Assembly (NCBI RefSeq): GCF_000226115.1
Contig: NC_016462.1
Coordinates: forward strand, 3,224,001-3,288,000
Direction: 5' to 3'
DNA length: 64,000 nt
Source: Thermothielavioides terrestris NRRL 8126
Taxonomy: Eukaryota > Ascomycota > Sordariomycetes > Sordariales > Chaetomiaceae
In this document: piece by piece, positions 10,690 to 19,561 of the stretch
Layout: every line of letters starts with the position of its first letter
Position numbering within the stretch: position 1 is the first letter of the stretch
The notes under the pieces: generated by a model
The model's input: the letters and a program-made list of their open reading frames with translations, nothing else
Told to the model about the DNA's origin: nothing
Database searches by the model: none
Program-made: the position numbers and the translations under genes

Positions 10690-11517
10690 ATGGCAGGCAG
10701 GAAGCGCCAGAGAACTGCGGACGAAGCGGAAGTGGAGATCCGGAAGGTCGGAAACGAGGCCCAGTGCGGCCATATGACTCCTGACGACAAAGCCCTCGCC
10801 GGCGCTGCGAAAAAGGCGCGGCGGGACATCACTTCAGATGCGCACGTGGCCGGCCTAGAGCCTGTTGCCGACCACGAGATCTACCCCGAGGCTCCCGCAG
10901 ACACTCAACTGACCCGGGCGCCGGAGACACTGGACATAAGTTCCGTATACATCAAGCGGCCGGTGATCAAGAAGCACAGCTGCGGCGCCGGAGCCACCGA
11001 GTGCGCTATGCGCGAGGCTGCCTCTGCACTGCTAGCCGAGACACTCGCTCTGGAGAAGCTCTCCAAGACGCCGCATCCGTGCATTGTCCAGTACCACGGC
11101 TGTCGGGTTCGCCGGGGCCGCATCACGGCGGTCGTATTGGAGCGCCTCGGCCAGACGCTGAATGACTACGCCTTCAACGAGCCGGACAAATCCAAGTTTG
11201 CGAGGTTGGACAAGGACATGTTCCTGGCAGTTGTGGACTCGGCCGTCAAATTCCTGCACTCACTGCGCCTGGCACACAACAACGTCAGCCCCGACAACAT
11301 CGTGGTCCGCGAGGCCGGTGATGGGTCCTGCTGGCCGGTGCTCATCGGCTTTGGTTCGTGCGCTCCGCTTGGAGCGCAGTTGGTGTCAAGCGGGAAGCCC
11401 GGCTTCGCAAAACCGGAGGACAAGTCGCCGTTGATCTCGCACAAGAAGAACGACGAGATCGCGCTCGCGCGCCTGCGCGAGTGGTGGGAGGATGCACGGC
11501 AGTTAGGAGCAGTTTGA
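10690..11517 (+). CDS. Protein-kinase-like protein lacking catalytic residues (pseudokinase)
   Basis: Single-exon ORF of 275 aa. The first ~70 residues are a basic/acidic tail (MAGRKRQRTADEAEVEIRK). The remainder has a protein-kinase fold layout: VIKKHS (92-97) at the VAIK lysine position, an Ala/Leu/Glu-rich helix C region, a hinge reading AVVLERLGQTL, and a catalytic loop LAHNNVSPDNIVV in which the HRD aspartate is replaced by Asn198. The DFG motif is GFG (Gly220). Both the catalytic base and the magnesium-binding Asp are therefore missing, so phosphotransfer activity is unlikely. The C-lobe is short, ending soon after the activation-segment region (KPGFAKPEDKSPL). Fungal genomes hold many such small degenerate kinase-like genes with HND/DFG forms. 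It sits 455 bp upstream of, and in the same direction as, a HET-domain gene. Confidence 0.8.
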   Translation: MAGRKRQRTADEAEVEIRKVGNEAQCGHMTPDDKALAGAAKKARRDITSDAHVAGLEPVADHEIYPEAPADTQLTRAPETLDISSVYIKRPVIKKHSCGAGATECAMREAASALLAETLALEKLSKTPHPCIVQYHGCRVRRGRITAVVLERLGQTLNDYAFNEPDKSKFARLDKDMFLAVVDSAVKFLHSLRLAHNNVSPDNIVVREAGDGSCWPVLIGFGSCAPLGAQLVSSGKPGFAKPEDKSPLISHKKNDEIALARLREWWEDARQLGAV

Positions 11518-11972
11518 GGATAAAGTTGACCGGTGCGCACTGGCCGCTCTCCGGCCACCTGTCCCCTTGCGCTCTCTTCCTTTCTCACTGCCTGTCTCTC
11601 TTCCCAATCGCCTCTCCACCAACGGCTCGGTCAGTTGTGAGCCGTTCTCTGATGCACTGAGCCTATCCATTCCCATATCTGTCACCTCTTCCCGCTGTGT
11701 TTCTTCATAGAAAGGTCAAAAAAAATGACTTGCTCAAAGCTTGTGCCGACCTCAGGACGACTCCCGATCAACACCAGATCGGCCAAGGACGACCCGAGGA
11801 GCCAGGCGACGGGCTAAAATTAGCCCGGGTGACGCCAAGAACGGACGGCGTAACCCCCCATCCAAAGATATCCAACGCGACTGTCTTGCACTTCAACTTC
11901 CTTCCTACAAAAGCCGAGCCGCCCGCCGTCAGATATTTGCGGAGGCATAGTGTACAGCACCGACGAGCCGCC
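11518..11972. other. Intergenic region upstream of the HET gene
   Basis: The stretch holds pyrimidine-rich tracts (about 11575-11630) and the leader of the HET gene. The frame upstream of 11973 is open but starts without a good ATG, so it is treated as untranslated. Confidence 0.5.
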
Positions 11973-14414
11973 ATGTGGCCCGCGCCGCTCTCCTTTGGCT
12001 CCTTCGGCCAGAGCCGATGCAGGGGCTGCGGCCATCCGCGGCCGCCGTACAGCGGGGGTTACGCCTCTGTGCGGTCAAGCCTGGGCACGATGCTGTCCAA
12101 CGCAAAATATGCTGGCTGCGAGGTGTGCGCGATCCTGTCGGACGGGATCCTCAAATTCCTCGCGGACCCGCTCTGCGGGGTCGCGAGGGAAGACGTGGAC
12201 CAGGTGCAGATCGACTTCAACCTGGCCGGCTCGCGACGGAGCTTGGAGGTCATGCTGCTCCACACGCCCGTCAAGCTGTGCTTCTTCGCCTCAGAGGGTG
12301 GGTAATATCACCACCGATGGCGGGGACACTGGATGCGCCGATACGGAGGGCCGCTGACATCAGACACAATTTTCACTTCAGCCACGCCGTGGATTACAAA
12401 CAATCTGCCTGACCTCCCCCTGGGGAAGGAGGTCCCGCAGAGCACCTCCTCCGACGAGAGTCTGTCCTGGGCGATGCAGCAGCTTCAGGCCTGCAGCCAG
12501 TCCCACGAAGCTTGCAACGGCGACTCTCCCACGCCGTTGCCGAGCAGGGTGCTCGATGTGTTTGCCGAGGGAGAGAGCGGGGTGCGGCTGTACGAGTCGC
12601 GGGGCGAGACGGCGCCGTACGTCTGCCTGAGCCACTGCTGGGGCCGCCGGCCGTTTCTGCGGACGCTCTCGGGAAGCCTCGACGCGCACCGGACCGAGAT
12701 CCTCTGGTGGCGGCTGCCGCGGACGTTCCAGGACGCGGTCGAGTTCACGCGCAAGCTGGGGATCCGCTACCTGTGGATCGACAGCCTGTGCATCGTCCAG
12801 GACGACCAGCACGACTGGCGCCGCGAGGCCGCCCGGATGGCGTCCATCTTCCAGGGGGCCGAGCTCGTCATCTCGGCGGCCAAGTCGCAGGGCGCGGACG
12901 GCGGGCTGTACGCCGAGCTGCCGCCCACGCACCGGACTCACACGCTGCGGTTCTGCCCGGGGGGCACCGCTCCCTCGACGGACAACGACGGCGCCAACCA
13001 CAGCCCGGCGCAGGGCACCGACGAGCGCGACCAGGACCCCCGGAGCCGGGCCGAAACGATCCACGTCCGCCGCGCCCTAACCCACACGCAACGGTTGCTC
13101 AGCCGGTACCACGCGCCGCCGTCGATCCTCCCGATCTTTACGCGCGGCTGGGTCCTGCAGGAGCGCTTCCTGTCGCGCCGGATCCTGCACTTCGGCCCGG
13201 AGGAGCTCTCCTTCGAGTGCCTTGAGTCCGCCACGTGCCAGTGCACCCCGACCCCGACCCCGACCCCAACCCCAACCCCCACCACCATGGCAAACGCGTC
13301 CACCACCATGCCGACGTGGTACGCGCACCTCCTCGACCGCAGCGCCCGGCCCAAGCACTACTACTCGCCGCGGACGTGGCGTGAGGGCATGGACGCCGCC
13401 GCGCGCGCCCGCTGCTGGCGCTGTCTGGTGGAGGATTACACGCGGCTGCGGCTGACGTTCGACAAGGACGTGTTCCCCGCGATCGCGGGGCTGGCGCAGC
13501 GCATGGCGGAGGCGCGCGGGCCGCGGGCGAGGTACTTCGCTGGGCTGTGGGGGTGGGAGCAGCAGCAGCAGCAGGAGGAGCAGCAGCAGCAGGAGGAGGA
13601 GGAGGAGGGGTCGGGACGACGAAGGGCTGAGGGGGGTGGCAGCAGGGATGTGAAGGGGTTGCTGGATCTGGAGGATCTGCTCTGGCATGTTGAGTTGCCG
13701 ACGCAGGGGTACGGTGCTGCCGGGTCCAGGGGGGGTTCTGGTTCGGGAGGGGTTGCGTGGACGGATCCTGGCGGCGGAGAAGAAGAAGGCTGGGAGACGA
13801 CGTGGATGGTCCGGCCGGCGAGCTGGAGGGCGCCGTCGTGGTCATGGGCGAGCGTCAGGGCGCCGGTAGAGTTCGTGAACAGCGAAGAAGGGGTGCAGGC
13901 CGAGTGCGAGGTGGTGGAGGTGCGGTGCGAGCCTGCCGGGCCGGATCCGATGGGGGAGCTGCTGGAGGGGGGCAGCTACTTGGTGCTGAGAGGGCGGCTG
14001 ATCCCCGCGGTGTTGCGATTTAAGCCACAGAGGGAGAACGACGTCCTGAAGCCGTGGAACCTAATCGACTTGGATATCCTGGACGGAGGGCACCTGAAGA
14101 ACCTCTGGGCTGACGACGACTGCCAGGGCTTGCTCGCGCCGGACGGGCAGCAGCAGCGGCGGGAGCAGCCGATGGTGTACTGCCTGCTGGTCGGCCGCAA
14201 GCTGCCTCGGAAGGAGCTGCTCTGCCTCGTGCTCACGCGCGTCCCGCAGGACGACAGCGCTGCGGCCCGGAGCCGGGCACCAGGCGAGGACGGGCATGTG
14301 TATCGGCGCATTGGCCTAGTCGAGATCTTCGGCGGCCCGCCGAGTCCGGTCGCGTGGGGGTGGGTGCACAATCTCCTGGGCAAGGGCGAAGACGCTGTGG
14401 TCAAAATTGTGTAG
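11973..14414 (+). CDS. HET-domain (heterokaryon incompatibility) protein
   Basis: Exon 1 is 11973-12297 and exon 2 is 12382-14414. The 84-nt phase-1 intron begins GTGGGT, has GCTGAC as branch-like site and ends TTCAG. The product is 785 aa. The start ATG has a strong context (gccgccATG). The N-terminus carries a short Cys-containing stretch (CRGCGHPRPP) and CEVCAIL. The HET domain begins at about residue 186 with PYVCLSHCWG and continues through LPRTFQDAVEF, IRYLWIDSLCIVQDD and MASIFQGAELVISA. After it come RGWVLQERFLSRRILHFG and, nearer the end, RAPSWSWASV, all characteristic of full-length fungal HET proteins. Low-complexity inserts include a Pro-Thr run (from ACCCCG repeats, about 13243-13280) and a Gln/Glu run (about 13560-13608). 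Family knowledge: HET domains trigger cell death when genetically different hyphae fuse. The specific recognition partner is unknown. Confidence 0.93.
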
Positions 14415-15290
14415 AGAAGGGCGGACAGCCGGCATCCGCATGCTCGCATCCAGGCCCAATTGAGCTATCCTGTTTACTTTGCATCTTTACCCCAGTAGTT
14501 GATTCCAGAAGAACCCCGCCAGGCAAGCACGCGAGGGACTTGAGTGGAGAGCGGGACATCTGTGGCTCCATAAGAACGATGATGGAAGCTGGAAAGGCGA
14601 AGACAAGGGAAAAGAAGCCGGGTTGGGGGAGCTAACGGTGGAAGTGGGGGAAAGAGACGGGCAAGCGGCAAGCGTGGTGTAGAAACTAAAAGGTATGCTA
14701 GAGGTAGCTCGAAGACTGCAGTGTAAAGTACGGAATACACTATTCCGAGATAGAAGCGTGTCGAACGACCGATAGTGTAGAGACCCGATTGAAGCAACTT
14801 CCAAGATTTGACTGGAATGCTGGCCCAGAGCCCCACGGAATGCACGGGCCACAATCACTGCAAATTCCTCGACGGCTGCCTGCGATTGGCTAACGTTAAC
14901 TGCCAAGTTCACAAGTGGGCCTCGGCCGACGCATCCTCCCTCGAACCTCAACGCTGCGCTTCAGACGAACCGGCCATGAAGACCTCGCTCCTTACAACTT
15001 CTACTTCTCCGTCCCTCTTTTCCGGCTTTGTAGTACCTGCGTATCCATGACCCTTCAGTCCGACGATTAACTCGCCCGAGTCGACTCTGCCCAACGCGAC
15101 TAGTTACTAACGTTAGCTTGTTCTTTTGCACGCGGTGGTGCAGCGAGCACCAGCCAACCAGCCAACTACCTACCTTAGCCAACCAACAAACCTGCAATCT
15201 GCCCTGCGCAGACCGCGTCAGCGGCTTGCGACGGCGCTCGATGCTGCGCCGGCCAGCCTCTAGCGCGTAGCGGTCTTGACCGACTCCGCG
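14415..15290. other. Intergenic region and leader of the Ser/Pro-rich protein gene
   Basis: About 0.9 kb without a recognisable gene lies between two co-oriented genes. Short overlapping ORFs on both strands carry no motifs. Confidence 0.45.
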
Positions 15291-18200
15291 ATGCTGTCGC
15301 ACCTCCGACTCCATCGGCGTGCGCCATCCAATCCTCCGCCGTCCCAGCCGGACCGAGAGCAGTCGTCCGCGTCGGTGTTGGACCCGGCCGCGCAACTCGA
15401 GCACCCGCAGTCGGCCCACGATGTCTCACAACCGGCACCGCACCCAGATGCACGCCCTGACAGCCTCTCACAGCTGCCGCCGACGCTGCCACCGATTGCC
15501 CGAGTGACTTCCGCCGACTCCGAATTCTCAATTGCCCCGCGCGACGATGCACCGCCACCGCCATCCCTCGATTCTGGCAGGCCCCCCGCCCGTCCCGCGT
15601 ACGACGAGGACTCCAAGACTGGCTTCATTGGCGGGGTGGCCCTGCAAAAAATGACAGAAAAAGAGTCTTTGCGCTCCTCCGATACTGCATCAGCAACGGC
15701 AAGCCAACTTCCGGGAAGCCAGCTCTCGCGGTCGAAACCTCCCCCGCCCCCCATCAACACCGGGTTTAAGCAAACCAGGTCTCCGTGGTTCTCCGTGCCT
15801 GCCGACCCTCGAGCGCCTGGGGGCAACTTTGCCAAGCGTCATGACGAAGCAGTACTGGGGCCGGTCGCGGAAACGCAAAAGGGAAGAAAGGGCCTGCCGT
15901 TTCTCAAGAACCCCATGTCGTCTTTGTTGATGCGGAGGAAGACGGCCCAAGCCGTCGGCGAGACCGAGCTCCCTGTGCCCAGCTACGACCCGCGCATCAG
16001 GGGGACGAGGGTGCATGACTTCAGTGCGCCGCGGCCGAAGAAGGCAGTCTCGAGTGATGGCACGACCTCAACAGTGACAGTGAACACATCAGTTGGCGGT
16101 GGCGCGTCCTCTGCCGGTCCCACTCCTACATCCTCTGGACCGGATCGTTCCACAGAACTTGAAGACCAGGGACGCGACACGCAAGTGAGAAGGACCACTT
16201 CTTTGGGCGACGACAGACCAGAACAACCTCTCCCGCAGGTCCCGCCCAAAGATGAGTCCGGCAGCAGCCTGCGCACCTCGTCATCTGCCGCTTCCAAAGG
16301 CATGCCGGTAGCAAGCTTGCCATCGCTTGCCTCAGCCTCGGTGCGAACGACCGCGTCTCGCCAGCTGTCCTTGTCGGGGACATCGAGGCGGGATTCCGTC
16401 GCGTCGGCCGTCCCGAAACACATGAAGAGCACGTCGTCGAGGTTCAGCTTCGACATGATCGGTGCCGCCAAGCAAGAGAAGCTTCTGGAAGAACGGCACA
16501 GACAACGGGAACAGGAGAAGAAGCCGCTGGATGACCAGCGACATAGCGATGAGAGGTTCGAGGATTTCGACGAGGACTTCGACTACGATGCTATGATGGA
16601 TGATGACGGCCTGGAGGAGAGGATCCCGGGCGTCAACGCCGACTACGACGACGAGGAAGACCTCGAGGCCGCCATGGACCCGGACAACGACCAGGAGAAC
16701 TTTGCCGGCTTCGTGTTCCAGCGCTCGAACCCTGCATCGTCGCTCGCCACTCCGCACACACCGGCCATGTTGGCGACCCCGCGAGATGCTAACGGCCGGG
16801 TCATTGGCTTTGCCATGACCAAAGACACCACTCCTGAGCTGCCGAGCGCCGATTCGCCCAAGATTCCAAACCCCCTCTCTGCCCCCAAACCGGACGACGT
16901 CTCGGGCCTTGGCATTCAGGGCGAAGGAGACGGCCTTACAAACGAGCCTCGGGGGTCATTGTTCCGGCCCAGCCAGTCGGCCGCCGCCCCGAGCACCCAG
17001 CCGCCACCGCAGGCTCTGAATGACGACCTTTATTTCGATGACGGATTGGCCGACGAGCTTGACTTCGAGCACGACGGCACCGTCTTCGACGAGTCCATAT
17101 TCGACAACCAGGACACCGACCAGTTCGGTCGGCCGATCCCGGGCGCCTTCGCGCAGGCCAAGGAGGCGATGATGGCCGCTCAGCAACAGCAGCAGGCTGG
17201 CAAGCGCGACTCTGACAGGACATCAAGCGCATCAGCGCAGTCGGCAGCTGTTCTTTCGACGGGCCATACCTCGCTCAGCGCCGGCCCTCAACCACTCCCT
17301 TGCCATCAAGAGAACGCAGAGCGCTTGTCCAAGCCTGCATCCGCCGAGCCGGTGCCCCTCGCAAACATCCCGAGCCAGGAGTTAGCATACCAGGCCGCCC
17401 TCGCCGAAGCCGCCCAGAAAGCGGCAGCGTCGGGGAAGTTCCGACGGAGCTCTTCCCCCAACGTACTGGCCGGGATTTCCAGCACGCACACAACTGATGC
17501 GGCCGGGCCCGACGACGCCGACAAGGACGCATATCTCGATGACTACGACGATAACGACAACGCCTTTGAAAACGATTTTGACGACTTTGATTTTGACGAC
17601 GAAGCCATAATAGCCGAGGCCAACGCCAGCGCCCTCGCCAACGACTCGGACGGCTTCTACGGCCAGGAATTCGGCTTCTACTCGGCGCCCATCCCTCACC
17701 ACCCTGCCCACGCCCACTCGCACGCATCCTCCAGCGCCTCGTCCTCGGGCGTGTTCACCACCGAGAGCCTCTTCCAGTACGCCAATGGCGGCTACTTCGG
17801 CCCCGTCGCCCTCAACCGCAGCACCTCGGGCCGCGTCGTCTCCCGCGAGCCCAACCTGACCCCGATCACCGAGCGGTCCGAGTACTCGAACCGCAACTCC
17901 ATCATGAGCTTCACCCTGCCGCCCGCCATCGGCTCCGCCGCCAGCGACGGCCGCAACTCGGCCCTCGCCATGTCCTCCCCGGGCCTCGCCCAGCTGGCCC
18001 TCATGTCCGCCTCGGGCGACGACGCCGACGGCACCATGAGCCTGTCCGCCCTCATGAAGCTCCGCTCCAAGGCCTGGGGCGGCTCGCAGGCCAGCCTGGC
18101 CAGCAGCTCGCGCGAGGGCAGCCCCCGCTCCGAGCGCGCCGTCCCGCTGGACGGCTCCGCTGGTGCTGCTGCTGCGGCGGCGGCTTCGTCATCTTCTTCC

Positions 18201-18611
18201 GCTGCGGCTGCGGCGGCTGCCTCGCCGTACGGCACCGTGCCGGCGCATCTAGCCGGGCATGTGCGCGTCAACTCGGGCTTGTCACTGTGGAGCTGCTTTG
18301 AGGACGCCGCGGAGGAGGAGGACAACGGCGACGGCGGCGGTGGTGGTGGAGCAGGCGGCGGGACCTCCCTCGCTGCCGGCGCGGCGGGCGACAGGGCTGG
18401 CCGCGGCCGCGCGGGCAGTGGCAGCGGCAGGGCCAGCGGCGCGGCCAGCCCGGCTTCCTTGCCGACGGCGCTGCCTGCGCGCCCGGGCAGCGCCGGCGGC
18501 GCGCTCGGCGGCGCCTCCCCGCCGCCCAACGGCGTCGTCCTCCCCCAGCGCCCGCACTCGCTGTTCTTGCCTCCGCAGGCGCCGCTGTCGGTGGCGTCGT
18601 CGTCGGGTCAG

Positions 18612-18642
<31 letters not shown>

Positions 18643-18815
18643 TGGGTGGCGTGGGCGGCGGCGGCGGCGGGAGTGCGTGCTCGCCCGTGTTGGAGGGCGA
18701 GGAGGCCGAGGCGGAGGAGCCGTCTGCTGGGGCTGGGGCTGGGGCGGGGCGGTTTGCGCTTGCGCCTGCGCTGCCGATCGCGCCGGCGACAACTGCGACC
18801 GGTCTGCCTGCGTAG
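15291..18815 (+). CDS. Large disordered Ser/Pro-rich, acidic-patch protein, conserved-type, function unknown
   Basis: Single-exon ORF of 1174 aa from the first ATG (MLSHLRLHRRAP). The frame extends five codons further upstream but only to a TTG. Almost the whole chain looks intrinsically disordered. More conserved-looking islands are SSLLMRRKT, DPRIRGTRVHDFSAPRPKK, SRFSFDMIGAAKQEKLLEER and GRVIGFAMTKDTTPELP. In the second half come REPNLTPITERSEYSNRNS and MSLSALMKLRSKAWGGSQAS. Acidic blocks rich in Asp/Glu/Phe lie around residues 425-465, 575-605 and 745-785. A poly-Gln run from CAG repeats occurs near 18610-18642, followed by poly-Gly. The islands resemble proteins I recall being annotated in Aspergillus relatives as conserved serine-proline rich protein. 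No catalytic domain is present. A regulatory or scaffolding role is only a guess. Confidence 0.8.
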
Positions 18816-19561
18816 ATGCACAATTAAGAAGGCAGCGGTGAGAATGGCGTGCATGGTGGCGCCACAGGGCTGTTCACCTGTACCGGTCGGTTTGGGTTGG
18901 GGTCGGGCAAAAGGCAAGGGCAGGATGCTTGCTTGGACGGGGACTCATCGATCATTCATTGGAGAGTATGAGTGTCGATCCTCGCCCGCCTGGTGAATGA
19001 GGGGTAGTAGTGTTTAATGGATGGTGTTGGCAATGGTTTTGGGTAAAAATGGAGTTATATAGTACACGGCTAGGTCTCGGTTGTTTTGGGCATGCCGCAT
19101 AGTAACGTCTGGTATATAGGCTTACCGGAACCGAGGAAGAGGCCTGGCGTCGAGCGCAAGCTAGGTCGGCGGTGGTTGGAGGCAGGAGTTGGTTGGAACG
19201 CGGTCTCCCTCCTCTAGTCACGCCGCTAGAGGAGGATGCTCATCATCGGCATGCTGGTTGGGAAGTTTGATGCTGCAATGAAATGTCCTCAGTCTAATGC
19301 ATGTATATACGTTTTCGACTGGTACTATATCTTCTTTGCTTCACATCACTAATCACTACCTTCAATCCGCAGGTTTCCTGAAAGCGTTCGGAGTGGCCAC
19401 CTCCCGGCGCGTGGTTACGTCTTAACGGTGCGCACCACGCCTAGTGCCTAGTGGCTCCATGAGCGCGCTTCCTGCGGAATAGTTTCTTTTCGTCCTTTCC
19501 TTAACCGTAGTATTAGTACCTGATGAAGTGTCTCGCATTCTTGGACGGGCTACTGGCCCCC
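18816..19561. other. Intergenic region between convergent genes
   Basis: This stretch holds the 3' flanks of the Ser/Pro-rich gene (+) and the XPB helicase gene (-). The only structure noted is the stem-loop at 19208-19235. No gene was recognised. Confidence 0.5.
19208..19235. repeat. Perfect 10-bp stem-loop between convergent genes
   Basis: The arms CCTCCTCTAG (19208-19217) and CTAGAGGAGG (19226-19235) are exact reverse complements around an 8-base loop. The position between two convergent 3' ends fits a transcript-end structure, but eukaryotic termination does not normally need a hairpin. It could equally be a remnant of an inverted-repeat element. Confidence 0.8.
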
